From positions 324,048 through 388,047 of the forward strand of contig JAUJYZ010000680.1 of the NCBI GenBank assembly GCA_033675265.1: a DNA stretch of 64,000 bases, given 5' to 3'. This stretch comes from Actinostola sp. cb2023 (Eukaryota > Cnidaria > Anthozoa > Actiniaria > Actinostolidae). Shown here one piece after another: positions 39,001 through 48,895 of this stretch. Each line of letters begins with the position of its first letter. The stretch's first letter is position 1. The notes below the pieces were generated by a model that saw only the letters and a list, made by a program, of their open reading frames with translations, ran no database searches and was not told the origin of the DNA. The position numbers and the translations under genes were made by a program.

Positions 39001-42000
39001 AAAAGGCTTGTATTTGCACTCGAAAACTGTGCGTCGTATAATAAATATCTATATCCCACCGATCAGAAAATCCTACATCTGCCTATGTACATTTAACAGG
39101 CAGCAGCAGTTCTACAATAGTGATATAGTGGATCCTTTGGGTTGTGTCATTCCTAACATTCCAAGCAACATGTCACTCAGGAGGTTAGGAAACATGACCA
39201 TCACACAGAGCAACTATCTACACAATTGAGCCTAAAACAATGCCAGTAATGGTAACTGATAAGGTCTACATGTAAATGATGATGATAGTGGGTTTTATCG
39301 AATTCATGAATAATTAATTCAGGGAAATACAATAGAAATCATAAGCGTAGCAGACATCTGTATATCGGCAAGAAATTCGTCCTCATTTGCATTCAACATT
39401 AACTTGGATTTTCTTGGCCAAACTGTTTCCTATCATCCAAATTATAGTAAAACATCCACTTATACATTGTTGGATTCGATAAGTAATATTCAATATTCGC
39501 GTCCGATCTGTATGGGATTTACAAACTCGAGCCGTACTATAATTTTGATGATAGGAAACAGTTTGGCCGAGAAAATCCAAGTTAAAGTTGAAAGCAAATG
39601 AGGACGAATCTCTTGCCGATTTACAAATGTCTGCTACGCTTATGATTTCTATTGTATTTCCCTCATTAATTATTCATGAATTCGATAAATAGTACATACA
39701 GAAAGGTACTAGCATGGAGATACATGTATACCTAGATATCTAATCAATGTATTTAAGGTGGGCTTGTGTGAGTGACATTCATACTTACAGCAAGTTTATA
39801 TAAGACAATTTTGTTACCAATAACTACAGCATAACAGTCTCCTGATGGTGACCACTTGATTAATGTAGCATCTATGAATGATACAGAAACATTACTATAT
39901 ACTGACAGTGACTTTTGTAGTTAGAAGCTAGAGTAGGGATTGCAAGGCAGGCAGGGGTTACAGTGATGCAACCACTCCAGACAAACATTGTGCACAACAA
40001 ATAAATGCATAATAAAATCTGGTCAACTACAAACATCAAATGTGTCAAGTCTAATTGCAATCAGGACTTTTGTCTTGTGTGGCCGTACAATAATGTAAAC
40101 GGAGGTAATAGTGAACCAGGACAAGAAATGCTCTACCTTCTTTGATGTGCGTGACGTAAGCAGACCTTCCTGTCACTAAGTTCCATGTTCTATTGGATAG
40201 AATAATGTATCAGAGAATTAGATGAGAGTAAAGAAGATGGGAATTACAATAGTAATATGGAAAAAGAACTAAAATAACTGTACCTGAGATGTTTATCTTT
40301 TGAAACAGACATTGCTAGTCTGCCAGACGGATGAACAGAGACAGAGTTTACTGTACCCCTAAATACAACATAAACAAGTACTGTAAACATCCGCATATAA
40401 GCTGCACCCACATCTAAGCCACACCCGCATATAAGTGACACCCACATATAAGCCACACCCACATATAAGCCACACCTGCATATAAGTGACACCCACATAT
40501 AAGCCACACCCACATATAAGCCACACCCACATATAAGACATACCCACGTATAAGCTGCACCCGCGTATAAGCCACACCCTGAGTTTGGTAACTCATATTT
40601 AAAATAAAAAAGTTTTTATAAAGAAAACATTGTGTGCAAATATAGATAACTTTTTACTAGATTACCCCATGTAGCAGTTGACCGAGCTCCACTCCCCCGA
40701 AAAATAAGATGCTATTTCCTGGATCCTTTGCAGTGCACACCTCGGTGCCCCCTAAATCCTCCTATGCTTATAATAATTTCGTAGGATTTGATTGACATAT
40801 ATGCTGTACCTTCGGCACAAATCTCTGTGACTTACTTGTGTCCCTTCAGTATCTTTAAACATTCCCAAGTTTTACAGTTCCAAACACAAATAGTTTTATC
40901 TTCACTGGCACTTAGCATGTGAGTATTGCCACAGAACGTCAGACATGTCACAGAACCTGGTAAAGGTAGAAATGTGATAATTATGACAATGTACATGTCT
41001 TTGGACATCCAATCCACATCAGTCTGTCTGTCTATCTGTTGATCTCTCCCAGAGCTTCACAACCCCAACCCCTAACAAGTCCTAGATCCTGGATTTGCCC
41101 ATTTCCTGGACACCTTTGCAATCTGTACTGGTCAGTACTTTTGCTGTTACTTTCAACCTCAATGAGGTATCCACCTAATTACCACTCAGAGGGGTGCCAG
41201 GTTAGAGGGAAGTCCAGAATAGAGTGGTGTTCAGTATAGAGTGGTGTCCAGAATAGAGGTGTCCAGAATAGAGGGGTGTCCAGAATAGAGGAGTGTTCCA
41301 CTCAGAGGGGTACCAGGTTAGAGGGGTGTCCAGAACAGAGAGGTGTCCAGGATAGAGGGGTGTTCAACTCAGAGGGGTGCCAGGTTAGAGGGGTGTCCAG
41401 AATAGAGGTGTCCAGAATAGAGAGGTGTCCAGAATAGAGGGGTGTCCAGAATAGAGGGGTGTCCAGAATAGAGGGGTGTCCAGAATAGAGGGGTGTCCAG
41501 AATAGAGGGGTGTTCCACTCAAGAGGGGTACCAGGTTAGAAGGTTGTCCAGAATAGAGAGGTGTCCAGAATAGAGGGGTGTTCCACTCAGAGGGGTACCA
41601 GGTTAGAGGGGTGTCCAGAATAGAGGGGTGTTCCACTCAGAGGGGTGCCAGGGTAGAGGGGTGTCCAGAATAGAGAAGTGTCCAGAATAGAGGTGTCCAG
41701 AATAAAGGGGTGTTCCACTCAGAGGGGTGCCAGGTTAGAGGGGTGTCCAGAATAGAGTGGTGTCCAGAATAGAGTGGTGTCCAGAATAGAGAAGTGTCCA
41801 GAATAGAGGGATGTCAAGAATAGAGGGGTGTTCCACTCATAGGGGTACCAGGTTAGAGGGGTGTCCAGAATAGAGGGGTGTTCCACTCAGAGGGGTGCCA
41901 GGGTAGAGGGGTGTCCAGAATAGAGAAGTGTCCAGAATAGAGGTGTCCAGAATAAAGGGGTGTTCCACTGAGAGGGGTGCCAGGTTAGAGGGGTGTCCAG

Positions 42001-44226
42001 AATAGAGTGGTGTCCAGAATAGAGAGGTGTCCAGAATAGAGGGGTGTTCCACTCAGAGGAGTGCCAGGTTATTCTGGACACTCCTCTAACCTGGCACCCC
42101 TCTGAGTGGAACACCCCTTTATTCTGGACACCACTCTATTCTGGACACCACTCTACTATTCTGGACACCCCTCTAACCTGGCACCCCTCTGAGTGGAACA
42201 CCCCTTTATTCTGGACACCACTCTACTATTCTGGACACCCCTCTAATTATAACCTGGCACCCCTCTGAGTGGAACACCCCTTTATTCTGCACACCACTCT
42301 ATTCTGGACACCACTCTACTATTCTGGACACCCCTCTAACCTGGCACCCCTCTTAGTGGAACACCCCTTTATTCTGGACACCACTAGATACTATTCTGGA
42401 CACCACTCTACTATTCTGGACACCCCTCTAACCTGGCACCCCTCTGAGTGGAACACCCCTTTATTCTGGACACCACTCTACTATTCTGGACACCCCTCTA
42501 ACCTGGCACCCCTCTGAGTGAAACACCCTTTTATTCTGCACACCACTCTATTCTCGACACCACTCTACTATTCTGGACACCCCTCTAACCTGGCACCCCT
42601 CTGAGTGGAACACCCTTTTATTCTGGACACCTCTCTATTCTGGACACCACTCTACTATTCTGGACACCCCTCTAACCTGGCACCCCTCTGAGTGGAACAC
42701 CCCTTTATTCTGCACACCTCTCTATTCTGGACACCCCTCTAACCTGGCACCCCTCTGAGTGGAACACCCCTTTATTCTGGACACCTCTTTATTCTGGACA
42801 CCACTCTATTCTGGACACCCCTCTAACCTGGCACCCCCCTTTATTCTGGACACCTCTCTATTCTGGACACCTCTCTATTCTGGACACCCCTCTAAGAGAG
42901 GTGTCCAGAATAAAGGGGTGTTCCACTCAGAGGGGTGCCAGGTTACAGGGGTGTCCAGAATAGAGTGGTGTCCAGAATAGAGGGATGTCAAGAAAAGACC
43001 TGAATCCAGAATAGATGAGAATCCAGAATATAGGGGTGTCCAGAACAGAGGTGCCCAGAATAGAGGGATGAGAGCAGAGAGGTGTCCAGAATGGAGGGGT
43101 GTCCAGAATAGACAAGAATCCAGAATAAAGAGGTGTTGAGAATAGAGGGAACTCTCTATGATGATGATGATGATCTGGCATTTATATCAAGACCATCCTC
43201 GGGAACCCAGGGGTGTATTCTGTCGCTCGTTACTCGCTCCCAGAGAAATACCCCTGGGAACGAAGTCTGTTGGAACTTGTTCCGGAAGTCAAAATTCAAA
43301 ATGGCGGCTGTCCTATTCAAATCAGAATATACTTGATACTGATTGGTCGACCTTCCCAGGTCAACCAATCAGAAACGAGAGTAATTTTGACTTCTGGAAC
43401 AAGTTCCAACAGACTTCGTTCCCAGGGGTATTTCTCTGGGAGCGAGTAACGAGCGACAGAATATACCCCTGGGTTCCCGAGGATGTATCAAGATGTGCTT
43501 TGAATACAAACCTTCATGTTGATGTAATGACCCAAGTTCTCTGTGATCTTTTAAGCTGTATAATCTACAAACAACGCAAAATCCAATTAGCAACGAGCAA
43601 TCCAGAATAGCTACAACCTTCACAACACAGGAATGCTCATGACAGAGGTCCATTGTTCTTTGATTATCACAACATTGTCATCAAACACGTGTGCATATGA
43701 ACATTTATAAAGATTATGGTTTCAGACTTATCTGTTTCAATTCACATTTAAGTAATTAAGAATAACGTAGAATAAGTAGTTGCAAAAGTATAATAAAGAC
43801 ACGTTACGACAACATATCGTGTTGACATTGGCTGCAGACAATTTCAATTTGCAATGCAGGATTACGGTCGAGAAACTTTCAAGGATTAAGAGCTTTTCCC
43901 GAATTTTAAAGCTTACTTTGAATCAGTGAATTACTAAACTAACCTGATAGTTTCATCTGTGCTTCCAGACGCCAATATCGAGCCGCCAACGCCACATACA
44001 ACGCTCTTAACACAGCCAGCATGGCCTTTTTCCACGAATTTAGGTTCAAAACGAAAGCTCTATTCAAACAAAAATAACGATGAGTCAAAATCGAGATCTC
44101 TAGACTCACGATATTCCTTCTTTTACTTTAGTTAGTGATAGCTCAATTCACCTTCTTGTTGTCACTGCTTTGAATGAGTTCAAATCCTAGTAAAAGAGGG
44201 TCGTATGTTCCAACTACAACCTCCAT
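33086..44226 (-). CDS. PAK1IP1: PAK1IP1/Mak11-type WD40 protein, complete, 12 exons
   Basis: Exons (transcript order): 44226-44152, 44059-43944, 43564-43512, 40956-40836, 40358-40284, 40189-40137, 39871-39789, 38281-38219, 37966-37869, 37131-37017, 36401-36227, 33243-33086. They sum to 1185 bp, 394 codons plus TAG, with no frame break, GT-AG throughout. It starts MEVVVGTYDPLLLGFEL, like vertebrate PAK1IP1 (392 residues). WD40 blades are plain: ASGSTDETIRLY (about 55-66), LSASEDKTICVWN (about 94-106), HPSGRLAMSVSKDK (about 130-143), TLIVAGGEFDGIRVFD (about 215-230), SVSSDGDLRAW (about 268-278). The tail has a Lys-rich tract (about 348-364), likely nucleolar targeting, then an acidic end. The family forms a beta-propeller, restrains PAK1 in mammals, and as yeast Mak11 acts in 60S ribosome assembly. 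Poly(A) signal on the minus strand at 32883-32878. Introns 3 and 11 are swollen by tandem arrays. Confidence 0.95.
33292..34480. repeat. VNTR of 21-27 bp in PAK1IP1 intron 11
   Basis: About 48 units of ACACGCAGTTAGTCATCATC, varying by the number of ATC/AAC triplets. At 34440-34485 the unit appears in reverse orientation (GACTAACTGCGTGT), so the array ends in a small inverted junction. Confidence 0.96.
34560..34654. mobile_element. MITE family M1, copy 2
   Basis: GAGTAGATTTCGTATGACTG on the left pairs with CAGTCATACGAAATC at about 34640-34654. Interior CACGGACGTGCCGTGCCGTG is shared with 7085-7214. Lies in PAK1IP1 intron 11 between two VNTRs. Confidence 0.85.
34987..36189. repeat. 19-bp VNTR in PAK1IP1 intron 11
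   Basis: More than 60 units of TTACCCATTACCCGTAGTG with C/T and G/C variants and occasional shortened units (TACCCGTAGTTACCC) that themselves recur at regular spacing, a sign of higher-order block duplication. It stops about 40 bp short of the exon 11 donor at 36226. Confidence 0.97.
36447..36622. mobile_element. MITE family M2, copy 1
   Basis: TIR TATAGTCGTTTTCGTACGAG and complement to 36622, with the internal word CACTCAAATGGCTTCCTTTC shared with 50981-51148. Lies in PAK1IP1 intron 10, within 50 bp of the exon 11 acceptor. Confidence 0.9.
37694..37755. repeat. 13-bp minisatellite
   Basis: About five copies of GAATTTCCCAT(GAATTT) in PAK1IP1 intron 9. Confidence 0.9.
38496..38630. mobile_element. 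135-bp foldback element
   Basis: 31-bp perfect arms TATTACAGTTAGAGTTGTGT... at 38496-38526 and 38600-38630, followed inward by a second pairing block (ATTTTTACGAGT/GACGAGTAAAAAT). In PAK1IP1 intron 7. Confidence 0.9.
39297..39686. mobile_element. 390-bp foldback element with about 150-bp arms
   Basis: Arms begin ATCGAATTCATGAATAATTA and run through AAACAGTTTGGCC with scattered mismatches. The two short mirror ORFs that both read MDFLGQTVSYH are the palindrome seen from each strand. In PAK1IP1 intron 7. Confidence 0.93.
40380..40580. repeat. Minisatellite of about 17-18 bp
   Basis: About eleven units of CACACCCACATATAAGC with variants, in PAK1IP1 intron 4, starting only about 20 bp from the exon 5 acceptor at 40359. 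Glycine/valine/leucine-rich ORFs here are artefacts. Confidence 0.95.
41190..43145. repeat. 2-kb VNTR with two internal strand inversions
   Basis: Units of GTCCAGAATAGAGGGGT are punctuated by GTTCCACTCAGAGGGGTGCC plus CAGGTTAGAGG blocks. The orientation is forward to about 42070, reversed from 42071 to 42893, then forward again to 43145. The junctions are CAGGTTATTCTGGACACT and CCCCTCTAAGAGAGGTGTC, the second nearly palindromic. It fills most of PAK1IP1 intron 3. The many 60-85 codon ORFs are shadows of the array. Confidence 0.97.
43194..43485. mobile_element. 292-bp foldback element
   Basis: Arms of about 100 bp start CATCCTCGGGAACCCAGGGG and run through CTCGCTCCCAGAGAAATACC with few mismatches; the loop holds a CCAATCAGA box. 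Ends 26 bp from PAK1IP1 exon 3, inside intron 3. Confidence 0.93.
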
Positions 44227-45406
44227 CTTGGAAGGGGAAACCACTATGCTTGGCTACCAGGCTTTTGCCATTAGCGGGAAATTGGGTTTCCTGTGTTACA
44301 CGATTTTGGACTATTTCGCGCGTCCCTCTCGCGTGTATTTATTTTGTCCCGGTTATTTATTTATTTTACGACTGTTCCCGTGGGCTGTTGTAAATTCCAA
44401 CCTTATTCACTGACTATTGTATTAGCATTAGAATAGGGCGATGTTTCATCCAAGCCTGTGATGTTTCATCAGAGCCAGCACCGAAGAGCAATGGTTTAGG
44501 GACCAGATATCCCCCTCCCTCGATGGCCTTTTGGTTAGGACCTAGTTTTATGTAGCACCGGCAGCGCAGAAATCTTCACCCTTTACGTAAGTCTATTCGA
44601 TGATAATAATAATAATATAATTATAATATAATATAATAAAATATCATATCATATCATATCTCAGGAGAATCGTTCCATTTTTTTCTTTGTTCTTTGTTCG
44701 AGTTTTCTTTTTCGTCTTTCCTTTGATATGGGAGGGGTGGGACCATGACCAAAACCAAGCAGCCAAAGGTCTGGAGTAAGTCTCACGATAGCCTCCTTTG
44801 CAGATGTTTTAGTTGGTTAGCTTTTCTCTGGTGCGAGACCAAGCAAACCAACTAAAACGTCTGCAACATCTGTGGCAAAGACTACAAGGGCAGAAAATAA
44901 AACCAACAAAATGAGAGTAATTATTTTCTTTTTTAATATTGAAACAGTGTGTGGTTGTCATAGTTTATTTTAGGTTCGATGTGAATGGAATGTTTAATTT
45001 TTTAGATTTTTTTTTAAACCATCAAAACAGAAATGCAATAACGATTAGTAAAACAAGACCTTTATGTCCCATTTTGAGACCGTGACCAATCCCTCGAGTA
45101 ATACATTGATATTGAACAAATAATGTCATTAGCAACAGATAAGAAATGGGAAAACATTGCAGAAAATTGAAAAGGTCCATCTTTGCTCAGGGTAAGTAGT
45201 TATTATTATTGGTTAATTAACTGAATTAGACCTATTAGTCAATCTAAAAAATAAATTTGTAATTTATAACTTCAGTTACTTTGCTAAGAGTACAAACAAT
45301 ATATCTGTGAAATGTACTATATAATTAGCACTATTTAGTACTAAATTGATGAAACAATAAGTAGCACTACTGATTTTAAGATGTTTCACAGATACCAGTA
45401 ATAGAG

Positions 45407-45547
45407 GAGTGCAAACACTAAAACCATGAAACAGTGCTAACTTTAATTAGCACTAAATAGTGCAATGTCTTTTGTTTTCTATTGTTTCATTGGTGCTATT
45501 TAGCACTAAATAGTTTGTATTGTTTCACGGTTTTAGTGTCTGCACTC
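45407..45547. mobile_element. MITE family M3, copy 1
   Basis: Ends GAGTGCAAACACTAAAACC and GGTTTTAGTGTCTGCACTC pair; the interior has internal palindromes on AGCACTAAATAGTGC. Shares ends (GAGTGCAAA...GTGAAA) and ATTGTTTTCTATTGTTT with 46786-46908. Confidence 0.8.
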
Positions 45548-45628
45548 TATACAGAATCACAGCACCAACACAGAACAGCTAGAAGGCCAAAGATTCCTTA
45601 GCCTCTGCTCCTTAGTGCTTTTCGGCAT

Positions 45629-45832
45629 CTAACCTAGGTTTCTGACAGGCTGAGCAACACCAACCCAGTATTTTATCTGGATTATGGTGGTTGTCCTTTT
45701 AGCAATCTGGCTGCCAGGCATAAGCACTAAGGACAGAATGATTCGCAGGGTGTAGTTTCCTGGAACTGTTTCACAGGGTACAGAGAAGCTCCCTTTAAGT
45801 AAAGACATACCATCCAATAATGAACACAACAC
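45629..45832 (-). CDS. Possible isolated 3' exon, unassigned
   Basis: The frame ends SFSVPCETVPGNYTLRI...KRTTTIIQIKYWVG and stops at a TAG. The alternating hydrophobic pattern with PGNYTLRI-type phrasing faintly recalls the last strands of ML-domain lipid-binding proteins (NPC2/PG-PI transfer type), but I see no companion exons, no strong acceptor and no conserved cysteine pair. It could be a decayed exon or chance. Confidence 0.2.
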   Translation of the reverse strand: MLCSLLDGMSLLKGSFSVPCETVPGNYTLRIILSLVLMPGSQIAKRTTTIIQIKYWVGVAQPVRNLG

Positions 45833-45961
45833 AGTTTTAGATAATATATTTACTCTATCCTATTATTAAATAAAAGCAAATGACTTATTGACAGTGAAGT
45901 TTGATACCATTTGTGCAGAGTTAAAGCTTGCTTGAGCTGGAGGACAAAACAATAGGGTCAG

Positions 45962-46070
45962 GTCTTCGTGTAGCTGCACAAAAGTCCTGGCTATTGTTCT
46001 ATTGTCATTCTATGTATTGTTTTTACATAAAGAACAATAGCCAGGACAATTTGTGCAGCTACATGAAGGC
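45962..46070. mobile_element. 109-bp hairpin element
   Basis: Arms GTCTTCGTGTAGCTGCACAA (45962-46000) and complement (46031-46070), about 39 bp each with few mismatches. Confidence 0.88.
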
Positions 46071-46391
46071 CTTGCTAACAATAGGTGTTACTTTCCTTGA
46101 TAACTAGTTCGCTAAGTATATCTGACATAACTATTGTTTTGACCTCATCATTACATTTTGTTTCTATGTTGGGAAAACTTCTCTGTTCATCTTTCTGTAT
46201 ACATCATCTCTGAATAGTATCTGTTTTCGTATTTCTTTCTTGTTTGAAAAAAAGATGAAAAGATAAGATTTCTGCTCACAGATTTGCCCAACAGCTTTGA
46301 ATGAAAATACCTAGCACCAAAATAAGACTCTACATTAAAATAATCTTATGAATACAATACAAATAGGTGTTTCTTTGAGTTCATTAAAGTG

Positions 46392-46785
46392 TATATGAAT
46401 TGAATTTTTTTCTTTTGAAAATCGATTACATATGAAGTGAATAGTGAGATGTTTCAGTATTTTGTGATTTGAGCTTCGCATTTGCGAGTTATAAAGGTTT
46501 GAAATCGTGATATTGTAATTTGGTGACATCAGTTTTGTTTTTAATTCATTATACAAAAGCACCCTTGTGCACATTATTGACATCTTTAATCTGGCAAAAA
46601 GTTTCTACAACTTATATAAACTTTTTTTTTGTATTTTTGAAAAAATATAAATAAGTTACATGTATGACAAAAAATCAACTGACGTCACCGAATTAGCATA
46701 ACTTGCAAATCACAAAATACTGAAACATCCCACTATTCACTTCATATGTAATCAATTTTCAAATTTAAAAAATTCAATTCATATA
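46392..46785. mobile_element. 394-bp foldback element
   Basis: TATATGAATTGAATTTTTT on the left matches AAATTCAATTCATATA on the right; the arms continue through ATCGATTACATATGAAGTGA and GTTTCAGTATTTTGTGATTT. It abuts the M3 copy at 46786 with no spacer. Confidence 0.88.
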
Positions 46786-46908
46786 GAGTGCAAATCATAT
46801 GTCCGTGAAATAGTACTATAGTGTTATCTCCATTGTTTTCTATTGTTTTATTAGTGCTATTTAGTACTAATTAGTTAGTACTGTTTCACGGACATATGGT
46901 TTGCTCTC
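46786..46908. mobile_element. MITE family M3, copy 2
   Basis: GAGTGCAAATCATATGTCCG...and CGGACATATGGTTTGCTCTC pair over about 30 bp; interior homologous to 45407-45547. Confidence 0.82.
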
Positions 46909-46943
46909 TACACTTTTTAAATTAAATTAAAATTAAATTTGTA

Positions 46944-47113
46944 TAGGAAATACCACAGTTCGAGAAGAATTAATGAAAAATACCACGCGTATTTGATGAA
47001 AGTGGCTGAATACCACGAGTGCGTAGCACGAGTGGTATTCAGCCACTTTCATCAAATACAAGTGGTATTTTTCATTAATTCTTCGAGAACTACATGTAAG
47101 TGGTATTTCCTAT
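46944..47113. mobile_element. 170-bp nearly perfect palindrome
   Basis: TAGGAAATACCAC...GAATTAATGAAAAATACCAC is mirrored to 47113 with very few mismatches and almost no loop (centre CGTAGCACG region at about 47022-47034). It directly abuts the element at 47114. Confidence 0.93.
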
Positions 47114-47309
47114 TAATAACACACCTACAAAAAATATGAGTTTCTTTATAGTAGCAAATCGCGCGTAATGCAATCACAACCACAAATAATAAAATAGCAC
47201 ATGTGCAATTTTCTTAATACCGTGCAATTAATTAACTGCACGGTATTAAGAAAAAATCCACAATCAATCAGCCAATCAGAAACGAGTATTTTTTGTAGGT
47301 GTGTTATTA
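47114..47309. mobile_element. 196-bp MITE with central hairpin
   Basis: TIRs TAATAACACACCTACAAAAA and complement to 47309, plus a central hairpin TTCTTAATACCGTGCAATTA/TAACTGCACGGTATTAAGAA. The loop contains CCAATCAG. Confidence 0.9.
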
Positions 47310-47619
47310 GAAATAAAAGCGGCTTCATGAATGCCCTGGAAAATTTGAAAAACTGACACATTTATACAAAATTTTAATCAGTATAATGAATACATTACAT
47401 TAGACATGGCTACCTAAAGTGCATTACTGATTTTATTTATGCAATATACACTTTGTTATACTTGTAGGATGTAATCTATCATTTAGTATCCCCTTCTAGG
47501 TGCCGCAGCGCTCACTGTGTTTATTCTCTGGTAGAGTATGTTCTTCTCTCCAGGTTATTTTGCAATTCGTAGACCATGTGACGGTAGGAATTGGCACCAA
47601 CCACAGAAACTTTGGATGT

Positions 47620-48848
47620 TTAGTCAATTTTAACAGTGGAGTAAATTTTTCTGACAAATGCGCTTGCACCAACGTAGCCCATTGTACCTTGAAGCGAAAG
47701 AAACAGTTAGTAATCTGCAGTAAGGAGCCAAGCTATCAAGTAGCAAGTGGCAACAGGGAGCAATACCCTCACAGACAACAGGGAGCAATGCCCTTTAGGC
47801 AGCTAATGGGCAACTCTGCTGGCCAGCACCAAACTGGAAGATATCTCTAGATCCAATTCTCTAAGACAAGCAGTTGCTGGCTTTTACTGAGAACTCTGGA
47901 AGTCTATTACAAACTTACCAGCCATACCTATTGTCTAGAGTATTGTCCAGTCAGTAGTTGCATAATAATTCAAACAGTGATGATGATAATGACAAAAGCA
48001 GATACATTAATGGAGGTCGGACATACTAGCAGGTTGCAAAATGTGGGTGGAAATAATTAAAATTTATTGAAAATTTTTTTTAGTAAACATGCTTGGGAGT
48101 GAAACAAAAATATTTCTGGAGAAATGGTTTTTGACATTTTTATGATGACATGTTCTATGAGAGAAATGGCTAATTGGACAGGTCAGCTCAACTGCGTTAT
48201 CACAGGTAGGCACCCATTGGTGAACTTATGGATGGTAGTGTAGATACAGTACATGCAACATTATTCACAGAATTCACCAAATGGAAAGGTCTCCCAAGAA
48301 AAGAATACTGTAGATAATCCATAAACTCACCACACATAATTCCAAGTCCGACGCTGAATACAGCCATGTAGCCAAAGTAGAAGGTAGTTTGGAAAAGTCC
48401 AAACATTCTGGAAAATTAAAAGCAATAATGAGTCAGAGAATTTAAAGAAGGGAAAAAAACGCACTCCATTATCATACATACATACATACATACATGGTTT
48501 TATTTGTTTCTGCAGGTTGTTTACATGTGCAATACACGACTTCACAGTTCTCACGAACAATAGTTCCAAGTAGAGGTTGGACGTACGGCGCATAAGAAAA
48601 CTAGTTTTAGTTATGCGCAGTAAGGCCAACCTCGACTTGGAACTATTGTTCGTGAGAACTGTGAAATGGTGTATTCAGTATATGTCATTATTGACTTACT
48701 TTGTTTTAAAGAAGAAATAGTAAAATGAGTACAAGTAGACATATGCAGATGTAGAAGCTGCTGAAAGGAATGCTGTCCATTGCCTGTTAAATGTAAAGAA
48801 AATCACTGAGAAATGTGCAATAATTTGCCATTATGCTCACTGTATGTG

Positions 48849-48895
<47 letters not shown>

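Larger units (their letters stand above)
44227..47619. other. Intergenic region, PAK1IP1 promoter side
   Basis: Between the PAK1IP1 start codon and the TM9SF3 stop. It contains an AT-rich ATAAT/ATATC simple repeat at 44602-44662, a hairpin whose arms TTTGCAGATGTTTTAGTTGG and complement lie at about 44798-44867, and the inverted-repeat elements listed separately. TM9SF3 poly(A) candidates (AATAAA on minus) are at 47525-47520 and 47437-47432. No core promoter element could be assigned. Confidence 0.6.

Noticed and set aside
41385..42980. Many ORFs of the type EHPFILDTSLFWTPL
   Set aside because: Shadows of the PAK1IP1 intron 3 VNTR.
43158..43610. 150-codon plus-strand ORF with repeated SFPGVFLWER-like pieces
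   Set aside because: It is the foldback at 43194-43485 read through, antisense to PAK1IP1 exon 3.
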